Below the pieces are notes generated by a model, which searched no databases, had not been told where the DNA came from, and saw only the letters and a program-made list of their open reading frames with translations. Both the position numbers and the translations under genes were made by a program. Positions 8,734-18,749 of a DNA stretch of 64,000 nucleotides are shown one piece after another. The stretch comes from Haloferula helveola (GTDB lineage: Bacteria; Verrucomicrobiota; Verrucomicrobiia; Verrucomicrobiales; Akkermansiaceae), in contig NZ_AP024702.1 of assembly GCF_037076345.1 (NCBI RefSeq), positions 4,154,001 to 4,218,000 on the forward strand, in the 5' to 3' direction. Position 1 is the first letter of the stretch, and every line of letters begins with the position of its first letter.

Positions 8734-10329
8734 ATGAAAATACTCTTGGGATTCTTTTGTGTGCTTTGGATCTCCGCGGCAACTCACGCTGCAGGCGCCG
8801 CTGAGCCGAAACCCAACGTCCTCTTCCTCGCGGTCGATGACATGAACGACTGGATCGGATGTCTCGCGGGCACCAGTCCGGGCGACGGGCCGCGGGCGAT
8901 CACGCCGAACCTCGACAAACTCGCGGCACGCGGGGTGTGTTTCACCAACGCACACACCGCGGGAGTCTTCTGTGCACCCAGCCGGGCGGCAATCTTCTCC
9001 GGGCAGTTCGCCTCGACGACCGGTTGCTACGAAACCGCCAACTACTTCGTCAACCGGCCGGAGATCGAAAGCCTCCAGACGAGCTTCGCCAAAGCCGGTT
9101 ACACGACCCTGGGGACGGGAAAGCTTTACCATCACCCGGTCGGTGCGATCGACCAACGTGGCTGGACGGAGTTTTTCCTGCGCACCCGGGCGCAACGTGA
9201 AAACGGGTGGGCGCTCGACTCCTGGAGTGAAGGAACGCCGTTTCCAAAACCATTCCCGGCCAGCGTCTACAACGAAGGCCAGCAGATCACCGGCGGTTTA
9301 TTTCTCGAATGGGCGGGACTCCCCAACGATCGGGAAGAAGAAATGGCCGACACAATGCGGGTCAACTGGGCCGTCGAGCAACTGTCGAAGCAACACGACG
9401 AACCGTTCTTCCTCGCTTGCGGAATCTACGCGCCGCACTACCCGCATTACTGTCCGCAAAAGTACTTTGATCTCTACGATCCGGACAAGATCGAGCTACC
9501 AAAGTACAAGGCTGACGACTTGACCGATCTGCCCCCGAAGATCGAGAGATCGAAGACGAACCGCCTGAAGATTCGCCAGAAACTGGAAGATCTCGACGCG
9601 CTGGACGATGCCATCCACGGCTACCTCGCCTGCATCAGCTACGCCGACGCCATGATGGGGCGCGTGCTCGATGCCCTGGAGGCGAGCCCCTACGCCGACA
9701 ACACCATCGTCGTCCTCTGGAGTGATCATGGTTACCATCTCGGAGAGAAGCACTGGGGCAAACACACGCTCTGGGAACGGACGTCGAATGTGCCGTTTAT
9801 CTGGGCCGGACCGGGCGTTGCCCAAGGTGCGAGGACCGATGTGACAGTGAGTTTGATCGACATGTATCCGACCTTCGTCGAAATGTGCGACCTGCCGAAG
9901 CCCCACCAAAAGCTGGAGGGCACATCAATCGCGAAAACTCTGAAAGACCCATCAAAGGCGAAAGATCGGAACGTCCTTTTGCCCTATATGAAGCCCGGCG
10001 AATTTGCCGTGATCAATCGCAATTGGCGCTACATTCGCTACGGCAACGACGGCGAAGAACTTTACGATGTGCAGGCCGATCCTCACGAGTGGGACAACCT
10101 CGCAATGCATCTGGAGCATGCGCAGCGGATGAAACAGATGCGCGGATCTGCACCGAAGGCCTTCGCCGACCCGGAGCCGCGATTCAACGCGCGCAAGGAT
10201 CTCGTGATCGAGGGAGAAAGCTACCGTTGGGAATTGGGAGCCGGAAACTACACGCCGCCTCCAAAGTACCTGCCCTATACGAAACCTCCCGTTGGCGAGA
10301 GAGTGAGACCGAAGCCCACACCGCAGTAA
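8734..10329 (+). CDS. Secreted sulfatase 2, iduronate-2-sulfatase-like
   Basis: 531 residues with an N-terminal signal peptide ([19 protein letters not shown]). Signature segments: [14 protein letters not shown] (29-42), [12 protein letters not shown] with Cys80 as the formylglycine precursor, [26 protein letters not shown] and [23 protein letters not shown]. The LGEKxxWxKxTLWE stretch and the VDDxND start are characteristic of the iduronate-2-sulfatase-like branch. It starts 34 bases after sulfatase 1. The 36 bases at 8842-8877 recur at 31 of 36 positions at 13345-13380 in broken sulfatase debris. Confidence 0.92.
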   Translation: MKILLGFFCVLWISAATHAAGAAEPKPNVLFLAVDDMNDWIGCLAGTSPGDGPRAITPNLDKLAARGVCFTNAHTAGVFCAPSRAAIFSGQFASTTGCYETANYFVNRPEIESLQTSFAKAGYTTLGTGKLYHHPVGAIDQRGWTEFFLRTRAQRENGWALDSWSEGTPFPKPFPASVYNEGQQITGGLFLEWAGLPNDREEEMADTMRVNWAVEQLSKQHDEPFFLACGIYAPHYPHYCPQKYFDLYDPDKIELPKYKADDLTDLPPKIERSKTNRLKIRQKLEDLDALDDAIHGYLACISYADAMMGRVLDALEASPYADNTIVVLWSDHGYHLGEKHWGKHTLWERTSNVPFIWAGPGVAQGARTDVTVSLIDMYPTFVEMCDLPKPHQKLEGTSIAKTLKDPSKAKDRNVLLPYMKPGEFAVINRNWRYIRYGNDGEELYDVQADPHEWDNLAMHLEHAQRMKQMRGSAPKAFADPEPRFNARKDLVIEGESYRWELGAGNYTPPPKYLPYTKPPVGERVRPKPTPQ

Positions 10330-10350
10330 ACTGGGAAGCAACCAGCGATC

Positions 10351-11760
10351 ATGAACCCTTTGAAATCGATCCTTTTTCTTTTCGCTTCCCTGTTGATGCC
10401 ATTTGCGGCGGCTGCGGATAGTCCACACATCATCCTGGTGATGGCTGATGATCAGGGTTGGGCTCAGATGGGATACATGGATCACCCCCACTTGAAGGAT
10501 CGCACGCCCCACCTCGACGCCATGGCGGAGGCGGGAATCCGCTTCAACCGATTCTACGCAGCGGCGCCGGTATGCTCGCCGACCCGGGCATCGGTCATGA
10601 CCGGGAGGATTCCTGGGCGCACCGGTGTGCCCGGTCTTCACAAGCGCCTTTGCCTGCAGGAAAAGACCATCTCGCAAGCACTCAAGAACGCCGGCTACGC
10701 CACGGCGCACTTTGGCAAGTGGCACCTCAATGGCGTCAAAGGTCCGGGCATGCCCATCCTTCCTGATGATCCCAACCACCCCGGCCACTACGGCTTCGAT
10801 TTCTGGCTCTCCATGACCAACTTCTTCGAGATGGATCCGATTCTGAGCCGGATGGGCAAGTTCGAGTACATCGAAGGAGAGTCCTCCGAGATCTTGGTTC
10901 GGGAGGCCTTGAAGTTCATTAAAGAACACAAGGACAAGCCAACCTTCAGCGTGATCTGGTACGGTTCACCTCACTTCCCCTTCCGGTGCGCACCGACTGA
11001 CCGGAAAGGATTTCCCGAAGGAAAGCACGGTGATCACCTCGGCGAGATCGTGGCCATGGATCGGAGCGTTGGCATATTGCGCGAAGGTTTGCGGGAGATG
11101 GGCATCGAGAAGGACACGCTCATTTGGTACACGAGCGACAACGGTGGACTCTCCACCGACCCCGACTCGACCGGACATTTGCGCGGATTCAAGGGAAGCC
11201 TCTACGAGGGTGGAGTCCGGGTGCCGGCCATCATCGAATGGCCGGGAAGAATCAAGCCGGCCATCACCGATTTCCCGGCCTCGACCATGGACATCATGCC
11301 CACCATCGCGAACCTGCTCAATCTGCCTCGAGATTCCATGATGTCAGTGGTCGATGGAGAGAGCCTTGCGGCCTTGTTCGATCGCAAGACCCCGGTGCGG
11401 TCCAACCCCATTGCCATCACCATGAAAGGCACGGCGCTCATCGACGGAAACTTCAAGCTCCTCAAGGCTGGAAGAGGTAAGGGCACCGAGTGGAGCCTCT
11501 TCGATCTGAAAGCAGATCCCGGTGAGAAGACTGATGTCTCTGCGGATCATCCTGAGAAATATGCAGCCCTGAAAGCGCAGGCGGAGAAGTTGACGGCATC
11601 GGTGGCGGCCAGTGCGGAAGGGAGGGATTATCCGGAAGGAACGGTCATCCAACCCCAGCGAGGAACTCCGTGGATGGCGATGCCGGAATACCAGAAGCTC
11701 TATCCCACCTTCCAAAAACTCAAATCGTCCTGGGAGCTGCCCGGGAAGGGCAAGGAGTAA
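10351..11760 (+). CDS. Secreted sulfatase 3, arylsulfatase A-like
   Basis: 469 residues with a signal peptide ending near AAAADS. Metal-binding IILVMADDQGW (27-37), VCSPTRASVMTGR with Cys75 as the formylglycine site, ATAHFGKWHL, and WYTSDNGGLSTDPDSTGHLRG mark an arylsulfatase-type S1 enzyme. The C-terminal EWSLFDLKADPGEKTDVS is the standard sulfatase tail. It starts 21 bases after sulfatase 2 on the same strand, consistent with one transcript. Divergence from its neighbours shows that the run was assembled from different sulfatase subfamilies, not by simple tandem duplication. Confidence 0.92.
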   Translation: MNPLKSILFLFASLLMPFAAAADSPHIILVMADDQGWAQMGYMDHPHLKDRTPHLDAMAEAGIRFNRFYAAAPVCSPTRASVMTGRIPGRTGVPGLHKRLCLQEKTISQALKNAGYATAHFGKWHLNGVKGPGMPILPDDPNHPGHYGFDFWLSMTNFFEMDPILSRMGKFEYIEGESSEILVREALKFIKEHKDKPTFSVIWYGSPHFPFRCAPTDRKGFPEGKHGDHLGEIVAMDRSVGILREGLREMGIEKDTLIWYTSDNGGLSTDPDSTGHLRGFKGSLYEGGVRVPAIIEWPGRIKPAITDFPASTMDIMPTIANLLNLPRDSMMSVVDGESLAALFDRKTPVRSNPIAITMKGTALIDGNFKLLKAGRGKGTEWSLFDLKADPGEKTDVSADHPEKYAALKAQAEKLTASVAASAEGRDYPEGTVIQPQRGTPWMAMPEYQKLYPTFQKLKSSWELPGKGKE

Positions 11761-11781
11761 GCCGCTTTCCACCCATACTCT

Positions 11782-13179
11782 ATGAAGATCTCCGCCAAGC
11801 TCCTGCCGATCTGCCTCGCCGGCTTCTTTCTCATCGGCGCAAGGTCGGCGGGTGCCGAGGAGCGCATGAATGTGCTGCTTCTCATCGCCGACGACCTGAA
11901 CACGTGGATTCTCGAGAAGCCGGAACGCTATTCCGGCAAGGTCATTGCTCCCAATCTCAAGAAGCTGAGCGAAAGCGGCCTGGTCTTCACCCACGCCTAT
12001 ACCGCTTCACCGTTCTGTGTGCCCTCCCGAACCTCGATGTTCTCGGGCGTGAGCCCTCACAAGTCCGGCGTCTACCACAACCAGAGCAACGTCGCTGCCA
12101 GCGCGCCGTTGAAAACCGCACAGTCCCTGTTCGAGACCTTCTCCGGGGCGGGCTACTCAATGTACGGGTATGGGAAGATCACCCACGGATGGCGCGGCAA
12201 GGATGTCTGGGATGACAAGCAGGGGCACAAGCGTGATCCGCGCCCGCCCGGCGCACCCGTGCAGTCGGTCGGCAAGGGCGAGCAGGACTGGGGTCCCATC
12301 CACCTGGCCGAAGATGAAATGAACGACACGGGCGGTGCGAACAGGGCGATCGCCATCCTCAAGCAGGAGCACGAAGGACCCTTCTTCCTGGCCTATGGGA
12401 CGTTCAATCCTCACATGGCCTGGTTCGTGCCGCAGAAGTATTTCGAAATGTTTCCCATGGATGAAGTGAGGACGCCCAAGCTGAACCCCGACGACTTTGA
12501 TGACATTCCGCCCCTCGGCGATGAGGTGGTCGGGGGAAAGCGGGGGTTCACCCAGGCAGTTCTCGATGCGGGTCTGCACAAATCAGCGGTACAGGCCTAC
12601 CTGGCGACTACCGCCTACGTGGATGTTCAGCACGGTCGCGTCCTCGATGCCTTGGCGAAGAGCCCCTACAGAGACAATACCATCGTCATCTTCATCTCGG
12701 ACCACGGATTTCACCTCGCCGAGAAAGACCACTGGCAGAAGGGAACCCTCTGGGAGGAGGCCACCAATTCCATGCTGATGTGCCGCGTCCCGGGCATGAC
12801 CAAGCCCGGTCGCGTCACGGAGCGCTGTGTCTCTTTGCAGGATCTCTACCCAACGCTTCTGGATCTCTGTGGCATCCCCCGACCGGCTCATGTCGACGGG
12901 AAGTCCCTGGTGCCTGTCCTCAAGAATCCTGACGTCGACTGGCGAAGCACCGCCATCAGCTACCTCTACGACCAGTATGCCAGCATCCGCACCGAGCAGT
13001 TCCGCTACATCCGCTACAAGGACGGGCAACAGGAGCTCTATGATCATCGGAAAGATCCCCATGAGTGGAAGAATGAGGTCGGCAATCCCGAATACGCGGA
13101 GGCGCTGGAGATGCTCAACAGCGAGCTTCCAGCTGTCGGAGACATGGCCAAGCAACTGGTCAGGGGTCGAAGGCAGTAG
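11782..13179 (+). CDS. Secreted sulfatase 4, iduronate-2-sulfatase-like
   Basis: 465 residues with a signal peptide ([25 protein letters not shown]). [10 protein letters not shown] (31-40), [12 protein letters not shown] with Cys79, [26 protein letters not shown] and [24 protein letters not shown] identify the same branch as sulfatase 2. The C-terminus ([24 protein letters not shown]) is complete. It starts 21 bases after sulfatase 3 and is the last intact gene of the run. Confidence 0.92.
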   Translation: MKISAKLLPICLAGFFLIGARSAGAEERMNVLLLIADDLNTWILEKPERYSGKVIAPNLKKLSESGLVFTHAYTASPFCVPSRTSMFSGVSPHKSGVYHNQSNVAASAPLKTAQSLFETFSGAGYSMYGYGKITHGWRGKDVWDDKQGHKRDPRPPGAPVQSVGKGEQDWGPIHLAEDEMNDTGGANRAIAILKQEHEGPFFLAYGTFNPHMAWFVPQKYFEMFPMDEVRTPKLNPDDFDDIPPLGDEVVGGKRGFTQAVLDAGLHKSAVQAYLATTAYVDVQHGRVLDALAKSPYRDNTIVIFISDHGFHLAEKDHWQKGTLWEEATNSMLMCRVPGMTKPGRVTERCVSLQDLYPTLLDLCGIPRPAHVDGKSLVPVLKNPDVDWRSTAISYLYDQYASIRTEQFRYIRYKDGQQELYDHRKDPHEWKNEVGNPEYAEALEMLNSELPAVGDMAKQLVRGRRQ

Positions 13180-13204
13180 GATACGAAGCAATGATGAAGA
13201 CCGG

Positions 13205-13380
13205 ATGACAGCGGAGGGCGTTCGTTTCAACGATGCTTACGCCACGCCGCTTTGCATTCCGAACCGGGACGATGATCATGCACGGGGTCTAGCGTCCTAC
13301 GGCCCCTTCCAAGTCCAACGGCCTCCTTTCCCGCGAGCGATGGCATGAACGACCGAATCGGTCGTCTCGCGGACACCAGT
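13205..13380 (+). pseudogene. Sulfatase debris: two separate N-terminal fragments
   Basis: Bases 13205-13273 encode MTAEGVRFNDAYATPLCIPNRD, a sulfatase active-site segment with the CxPxR motif kept; no start region or body follows. Bases 13345-13380 match the [12 protein letters not shown] region of sulfatase 2 at 31 of 36 bases, now reading MNDRIGRLADTS. In an intact sulfatase the MND segment comes before the CxPxR segment, so the two pieces are in the wrong order and come from at least two lost genes. The rest of 13180-13414 holds nothing recognisable. Confidence 0.65.
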
Positions 13381-13414
13381 AGGGAGGTTTTGTCGATGGA
13401 TCATTCTTCGTTCC

Positions 13415-14356
13415 TCAGTCTTTCTTCAGTGTCCGATCAAAGAATGGCACGGCAATTTCCATCATCTGATCGAACCACACTTGCCTGACGGTGAACGGAT
13501 GGGGAGCCCCATTGATGATGGTCAGTCCATTTTCGATTTCAAACTCGTCCATTTTTTTCCGCAAGGCTTCGGCATGAGTGCTGGAATCGTCCTTCTCGCC
13601 GGTGATGATCCAGACTGGTGGATCACTTTCGTCCAGGTGCTCCAAGGGTGAGGCGAGTCGATAGGTTGCGGGAAGTTCCTCTTGCGACCCGCCAAGAAAC
13701 TTCTGCCAGATCTCCGCCGTCGCCGATTTCTCCCGATTTCTCGCTGACATGAAATCCGTTTGCCCACCCATCGGAACCACGGCTTGAAGGGCACTGCTGA
13801 CTCCGGCGTTGCCGCCATCGCCCTCCAGTTCCGCGACACCGCTAGATGTGGCCAAAAGAGCTGCAAGGTGGCCTCCCGCCGAGTGCCCGATAGCGCCGAT
13901 TCTGTCTGCGTTGATGCCGTATTTCTCTGCATTGGCACGAAGAAACCGGACCGCCGCCTTGCAATCGTGAATATGGGCCGGAAACCTTGCCTCACCACTC
14001 AGTCGATAATCAATCGAGGCAGTGACATACCCTTCGGCCGCCAATGCTTGCGCGACCTTGCGATGATTGATCTTGCTGCCTTTTTGCCAGCCTCCACCGT
14101 GAATGCAGACGATCGCTGGCAATGCCTGCGACTCTTCCTTTGGTCGGAAAATATCCATCTGCAAGGTCCGCTCGCCGTAATTCGCGAAGGTCACGTCAAG
14201 TTGTTGATCCAGTCGATCCAAGGTGGCTTTGGGAATGACGGTCTTGCTTTCATCGGGGATTGGATCGGCCTCCGCCAAGCCGGACATCATAGAACTGCAG
14301 ATGAGCAGAGTTGGCGTCGAGAGACGGACGAAGGATAACCTGTGGAATGGTTTCAT
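13415..14356 (-). CDS. Secreted alpha/beta-hydrolase esterase
   Basis: 313 residues with an N-terminal signal-like segment. The oxyanion-hole HGGGW is at 86-90 and the nucleophile elbow GHSAGG has Ser159. The catalytic Asp probably lies in ITGEKDDSSTHAE and the catalytic His in INGAPHPFT. This is the BD-FAE/acetyl-esterase type, which removes acyl groups from carbohydrates or small esters. It is convergent with the sulfatases and lies 53 bases downstream of the DUF1592 gene on the same strand. Its bases look less G+C-rich than the flanking chromosome. Substrate unknown. Confidence 0.85.
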   Translation of the reverse strand: MKPFHRLSFVRLSTPTLLICSSMMSGLAEADPIPDESKTVIPKATLDRLDQQLDVTFANYGERTLQMDIFRPKEESQALPAIVCIHGGGWQKGSKINHRKVAQALAAEGYVTASIDYRLSGEARFPAHIHDCKAAVRFLRANAEKYGINADRIGAIGHSAGGHLAALLATSSGVAELEGDGGNAGVSSALQAVVPMGGQTDFMSARNREKSATAEIWQKFLGGSQEELPATYRLASPLEHLDESDPPVWIITGEKDDSSTHAEALRKKMDEFEIENGLTIINGAPHPFTVRQVWFDQMMEIAVPFFDRTLKKD

Positions 14357-14409
14357 AGGATTTTCTGGTCGGGACGTTTTGGTTGGATAGGGATTGCCAA
14401 GAGGCCCCT

Positions 14410-16890
14410 CTAGTCATCGCGGAACGCCTCACATAAGACAACAAGCTCAACCAAGTCGCGCAGGCCGTTGCCTCGTGCAGCAAGCTCATCAACAATTGCT
14501 TCGACGATTGGCCGGTCTTGAAACCCAACCTCCCGACCCAACCCATAGGTGAGCATCTTTTCAGTGAGGCAATGCGCGAATTGAGTTTTCTGGCCCAGAA
14601 GCAATTGCTTGAGTTCAGCAATATCCGCAAAGGCCTCTCCTGTCGGCAGGGTTCCCGTAGTATCCACCGGTCTGGCGACCTTCCCTGAACTGTCACGGTA
14701 GTTGAAACGTAAGGAGCCGATGGGATCGAAACTTTCCAGAGCAAAACCAATCGGATCAATCTTTCGATGGCACTCGGCACACGTTTCAACGCTTCGATGT
14801 TTGGCAAGCTGCTCCCGAATGGTTGTCGCGCCTCGAATATCCGGTTCCAGGGGCTCGACGTCGGGCGGCGGCGGGGGAGGCGGTGAACCAAGGATGTTTT
14901 CCAACACCCAGATACCGCGGGTGACCGGTGAGGTCTCGACGCCATTCGAGGTCGCCGTCAGGACGCTTGCCTGGGCAAGTAGTCCGCCCCGAAACGATGA
15001 ACCAGGCAATGCGATTCGCCGAAACTCCTCTCCCGCGACCGTCGGCAGGCCATAGTGCTTCGCGAGACTGCGATTGGCGAAGGTGAAGTCCGAATCAATG
15101 AACTTCTCGATGCTCATGTTCTTGTGTAGAATTTCCGCAAAGAACAATTGGGTTTCCCGCCGCATCAACGGCTCAAGCTGACGGTCATAGTAGGATGCAA
15201 ATTTCTGAGGGTCGGGCGGCATTGCCCCCAGTTCATTCAGACGCAACCAACTGTTGGTGAAATTGACGATCAATGCCTCGGCCCGTGGGTCCCGCAACAT
15301 GCGGTGAGTTTGGGCCAGCAGCGTTTGGGGTTCATTCAGTTTTCCGCTGGCAGCCACTTCAAGCAAGTGATCGTCCGGCATCGAGCTCCACAAAAAATAT
15401 GACAATCGGGAGGCAAGCCGGAACGCTCCGTTCACGCTGTTGTCTTCATCGGGAGGAGTCTCCAAATAGATGAAACTCGGCGAACAGAGGATCGCTTTAC
15501 AAGTGGTCAGGAACGCAGACGCCTGAGACTCGCCCGAGGCGCGTCGTGACTCATAGAACTGGCGATATCGAGCGACTTCGGATTCCAATGGTGGGCGACG
15601 GAACGCATGAAAAAGGAATGGGCGGAGTGATCGCGGATGCTTGTCGGCCAATAGATCCATCCGTGACGCGTCTCTGGGTTCCGGACCTGCAATTTGCAGG
15701 TGGTGGATTCGCATACGGGGTCCCTGGTAGACGTCGGAAATCCAGGCATCCGGAATGTCTGACGGCTCTGTCGAGAAGACATCGAGCCAGTTGCTCGTCA
15801 TGGTTTCAGGATGGAACTTGCGGACCAACTTCACCAATGATGCCCGGAAGTTGATCGGCCCGTTGGCATAGCGGATCACCGGCACGAACCCCTTGTCCAT
15901 CCACGTGCGGAATTCGTAGACTGTTGATTCGTGATCCGCCAGCGACACAGTTGCTACAATTCGGTCCGATGAGTTGTGACCCTTTCCCGCATCTGCAACG
16001 TTCGGGTCGGTCACGATGATCTGCATCTGGATCGGCTCATCGGGATCGACCTGCAATGCGCGAGGCGGATAGGGGTGCTCGCGATGGATCCCTTCGGCTC
16101 GCACACGAATGGTGTAGTATCCATCGGCCGGCACACCTTGGAATCCTCTCGCATGCAGTCGCGGCAGTCTGGGAGCGCTGTGCGCGACATCCACATATTC
16201 GCCGGTTGGATTGACGATAAAACTCTGCTCGGGGCGGAAGAGAAACTTGCGTTTGCTGAATTTTTCAGCTGGCAGTGAGACGTCGATGGGGTCGATGACC
16301 TCCCGTGACTGAACGGCCTTCTCGATGCTTCGGGACGCTGCTTCGAGGTAGCATTGCATTAGGTAGTCAGAGAGGACCAGCCTTTCACCGATGTTCTCAA
16401 ACCCATCTATCCGATCATCCGCCGGAAACGAAGCCGTCGGATCGAAGGACTCCATATTCAAGCCCAGAAGATCCCGAATCGTGTTGCGATACTCGGATCG
16501 GTTGAGCCTCCGGAACCGTCCTTGACCACCGGATGCCAGGTGCTCGCGGGCTATCTCGATCTGCTGCGTGAGCCTTGCTACAAATCGCTTCGTCTCGTCA
16601 GCCGTCGGTTGAGGCTCGTCCTCGGGAGGCATGTCGCCGAGATTGACGACGTCCAGAATCTCCTGCCACTGCTCGGCGGTTTGATGGTCTGAAATCGCCG
16701 CACTGAGGGCGTCGAATCGCCTGTCCGCTTTCTGTTTGTCCACACCATGGCAACGGACGCAGTGAGCCTGGAGATACTCGAGGGCAATTGACTCCGCTCC
16801 CTGGGCCGTTGGCAAATGACACGGCACGAGCCACGCGATAAGAAGTGTGACCGCGAAAGTCAGATTCCGGATTAGAGCGAAACACCTCAT
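14410..16890 (-). CDS. DUF1592-family cytochrome-type secreted protein
   Basis: 826 residues with the planctomycete-type multi-domain layout: a signal segment, a c-type heme-like motif CVRCH (44-48) in the PSD1 domain, DUF1587 (RFRRLNRSEYRNTIRDLLGL), DUF1595, DUF1592, DUF1588 with CAECHRKIDPIGFALE, and DUF1585 at the end (TYGLGREVGF, IVEAIVDELAARG). The family is membrane- or periplasm-associated and of unknown biochemical role, usually encoded next to a DUF1552 protein. The ATG at 16888-16890 is chosen because it overlaps the DUF1552 stop as TGATG and starts a good signal peptide (MRCFALIRNLTFAVTLLIAW); an open upstream extension has no similarity. Confidence 0.9.
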   Translation of the reverse strand: MRCFALIRNLTFAVTLLIAWLVPCHLPTAQGAESIALEYLQAHCVRCHGVDKQKADRRFDALSAAISDHQTAEQWQEILDVVNLGDMPPEDEPQPTADETKRFVARLTQQIEIAREHLASGGQGRFRRLNRSEYRNTIRDLLGLNMESFDPTASFPADDRIDGFENIGERLVLSDYLMQCYLEAASRSIEKAVQSREVIDPIDVSLPAEKFSKRKFLFRPEQSFIVNPTGEYVDVAHSAPRLPRLHARGFQGVPADGYYTIRVRAEGIHREHPYPPRALQVDPDEPIQMQIIVTDPNVADAGKGHNSSDRIVATVSLADHESTVYEFRTWMDKGFVPVIRYANGPINFRASLVKLVRKFHPETMTSNWLDVFSTEPSDIPDAWISDVYQGPRMRIHHLQIAGPEPRDASRMDLLADKHPRSLRPFLFHAFRRPPLESEVARYRQFYESRRASGESQASAFLTTCKAILCSPSFIYLETPPDEDNSVNGAFRLASRLSYFLWSSMPDDHLLEVAASGKLNEPQTLLAQTHRMLRDPRAEALIVNFTNSWLRLNELGAMPPDPQKFASYYDRQLEPLMRRETQLFFAEILHKNMSIEKFIDSDFTFANRSLAKHYGLPTVAGEEFRRIALPGSSFRGGLLAQASVLTATSNGVETSPVTRGIWVLENILGSPPPPPPPDVEPLEPDIRGATTIREQLAKHRSVETCAECHRKIDPIGFALESFDPIGSLRFNYRDSSGKVARPVDTTGTLPTGEAFADIAELKQLLLGQKTQFAHCLTEKMLTYGLGREVGFQDRPIVEAIVDELAARGNGLRDLVELVVLCEAFRDD

Positions 16891-18173
16891 CAGCTCAGCC
16901 CCTCCAAGGTTCCCGTGCTGGTTCCAAAGCGATCGGCTTCCACGCCAAAGCGCTGCAACATCGAGAGATACAGATTGCATGCTGGCGTCTTCCGGACTCC
17001 GTCGGCTGCGTAAGCTTTGTGAGCACCGTGCTCGAAACCGCCACCCGCCAGCAGCAAGGGGAGATTTCGATTGGAGTGAGAGCTCGCGTTCCCAAGACCG
17101 CTTCCCATCAAGACCATGGTCCGGTCGAGCAGTGAGGCGTCGTCGGCTACTTGCGAATGTTTCAGTCCGTCAAGGAACCGTGCGAGCTGCGAGGTATGAA
17201 ATTGCTCGATCAGGCCAAGCTGCTGCAGCTTCGATTCATCGCGGCCGTGGTGCGTGAGGTCGTGATAACCCTTGGTGACGCCCGCCAGCCCCGAGTCTCC
17301 GGTCCATCCGTGGATTGCCATTGAAATCAGGCGGGTTGAGTCGGTTTCCAAGGCCAATCTCATCAGGTCGTAGAACAAAGCCACTTCTTCAGTGAAGCTG
17401 GTCGGCAATGGCGCCGGCAATCTGTAGTCCGACTTCGGCTTTGGCTTATTGAGCCATGCCTCTGATTGCTCTAGGCGCTTTTCCACCTCGCGTATCGATG
17501 TAAAGTACTCATCGAGCTTCTCTGAGTCTCCGCGGCTGACGCGCTTGTTCAATGCCGCCGCATCCTCAGCGACCACGTCCAGGATGCTACGATTGGCTGC
17601 ATACGTGTCGACTTGCCGCTTCCGCTTCGAGGCGGGTGTTTCCAAAAACAGCGCGTCGAACAGGGTTTGCAGTCGCGTGATCGTCGGGATCTCGATGCCG
17701 TTTCGCGTCCACGACACGCCGCCACCGCCCAGTCCCAGCTGCATCGATGGGAAACGGGTTCGTACGCCCACAAACTCTGCCGCCCGCTGATCAACCGTGA
17801 CGTTTCCATCGGGATACTGTTTTGCTTGATCCGATCGAATGCCGGACAAGAAGGTGTGAGCCGCCTGATGCCCTCCCGTGATTCCAGGATGATCCAAGCC
17901 GGAAAAGACGGTGAAGTCGTTCTTCAGTGATGCTAACGGAGCCAGGAGACGAGGTAGCTCGTAGTGGCGCCCCGTTTGCTGAGGGAAGAAGTCGTTCGGA
18001 TAGAGCCCGTATTCCAGGCCGATGCAGACCATCCGCATCGGGGTTTCAGCCGTAACCTCCGCCGCCATCAAACGCCTTGGGAGCGCCAGGGATTCAAGGA
18101 ACGGAAGAGCCACAGCGGCTCCTGCTCCAGTCAAGAATCTTCGCCGGTCGAGTCGATTCGTCGTCGGTTTCAT
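16890..18173 (-). CDS. DUF1552-family Tat-exported protein
   Basis: 427 residues starting MKPTTNRLDRRRFLTGAG, a twin-arginine signal (RRRFLTG at 10-16). Typical DUF1552 segments follow: RMVCIGLEYGLYPNDFFP, FTVFSGLDHP, GGHQAAHTFLSG, TVDQRAAEF, SWTRNG, and MGSGLGNASSHSNRNLPLLLAGGGFEHG near the end (the last is quoted in part as GNASSHSNRNLP). The ATG at 18171-18173 is chosen because the Tat motif follows at the normal distance. It is coupled to the DUF1592 gene by a TGATG overlap. The pair is a hallmark of Planctomycetes and Verrucomicrobia; its role is not known. Confidence 0.92.
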   Translation of the reverse strand: MKPTTNRLDRRRFLTGAGAAVALPFLESLALPRRLMAAEVTAETPMRMVCIGLEYGLYPNDFFPQQTGRHYELPRLLAPLASLKNDFTVFSGLDHPGITGGHQAAHTFLSGIRSDQAKQYPDGNVTVDQRAAEFVGVRTRFPSMQLGLGGGGVSWTRNGIEIPTITRLQTLFDALFLETPASKRKRQVDTYAANRSILDVVAEDAAALNKRVSRGDSEKLDEYFTSIREVEKRLEQSEAWLNKPKPKSDYRLPAPLPTSFTEEVALFYDLMRLALETDSTRLISMAIHGWTGDSGLAGVTKGYHDLTHHGRDESKLQQLGLIEQFHTSQLARFLDGLKHSQVADDASLLDRTMVLMGSGLGNASSHSNRNLPLLLAGGGFEHGAHKAYAADGVRKTPACNLYLSMLQRFGVEADRFGTSTGTLEGLS

Positions 18174-18749
18174 CAATGGTAATGACGAGGAACCGAGGAT
18201 TGTTTCCCCATAAAGTGACGACTGCTCGGGCGCTGCTTCTGCCAGCAAGGTCACGGGAGTTGATGTCGGGCAACGCGCGCCAAAACAGTTCGCGGGGCAA
18301 GGGGGAAGAGATCATGTCCCGCCATGGTTCTAGTCTAGATAAAGGTCGCCTCAACGTCAGTTCACCCTCCAAGGCCTGCTCGTCGATTGTAGCCCGGCTG
18401 GCGAGGGTCGTCGGAGGATCTCTGTCGGGTTCTAATCTAGGGAAATCGGCGTGTTTCAGGCGTGTGGTCTTCCGTTAGGTGTTTGTAATCCACTGCCGGT
18501 CAACTCTCCCGATCCCTGAAACAGGGCTCCGACTCCCCTCGCCGCCACCAGCCATTGCCAACGCCTCGGCTGACCAGCCGGAGGCTTGGCGAAGGCTGTC
18601 TGCCATTGCCCAAGTGAGCGAGGGCGGGCTGTTAAATTGTCGACCGGTTGAGAGGGGGGCAAGGCGCGCTTGTGGTAGGGTTCTCTTCAGTCTAAGAAGT
18701 GCAAGCTGTCCAAAAGGGCGGTTGTGAAAAAGCCAAAAACCCTCGATCC
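18174..18749. other. Gap of 576 bases with no gene
   Basis: This stretch separates the divergent DUF1552 gene and the first module protein. It must contain the promoters of both, but no clear -35/-10 pair was found. The one recognisable item is the decayed tRNA-like 3' end at 18521-18550. Open frames here have no similarity to known proteins and seem to be chance. Confidence 0.6.
18521..18550 (+). repeat. Decayed copy of the ssrA/tRNA-like 3' end (possible right att site)
   Basis: Matches 5142-5171 at 27 of 30 bases, including the T-loop core CGACTCCCCTCG and the terminal CCACCA. A mismatch breaks the T-stem (AGGGC against CCCCT), and no 5' acceptor strand or anticodon arm is found upstream, so it is not a working tRNA. 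Weaker similarity continues to about 18580. It is in the same orientation as ssrA, as expected for an attachment-site duplication. Confidence 0.55.

Larger units (their letters stand above)
5172..18550. mobile_element. Candidate decayed genomic island at the ssrA 3' end
   Basis: A 13.4-kb stretch bounded by the intact ssrA 3' end and a degenerate copy of it. Inside are broken genes (kinase remnant near the left edge, sulfatase debris at 13.2 kb) and a functionally coherent accessory set: an ECF sigma/anti-sigma pair, four sulfatases, an esterase and a DUF1592/DUF1552 pair. The segment from about 13.4 to 18.2 kb and the sigma region look visibly richer in A+T than the flanks. No integrase or transposase was seen, so if this is an island it has lost its mobility genes. 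The island reading is inference. Confidence 0.42.

Noticed and set aside
18440-18550. Complete tRNA gene
   Set aside because: Only the T-arm and 3' end look tRNA-like. The T-stem has a mismatch, there is no matching 5' acceptor strand, and the TTTGTAA stretch near 18482 is not in a proper anticodon stem.
5172-18550. Integrase or transposase inside the candidate island
   Set aside because: Looked for recombinase catalytic patterns in all frames of this stretch; none was recognised.
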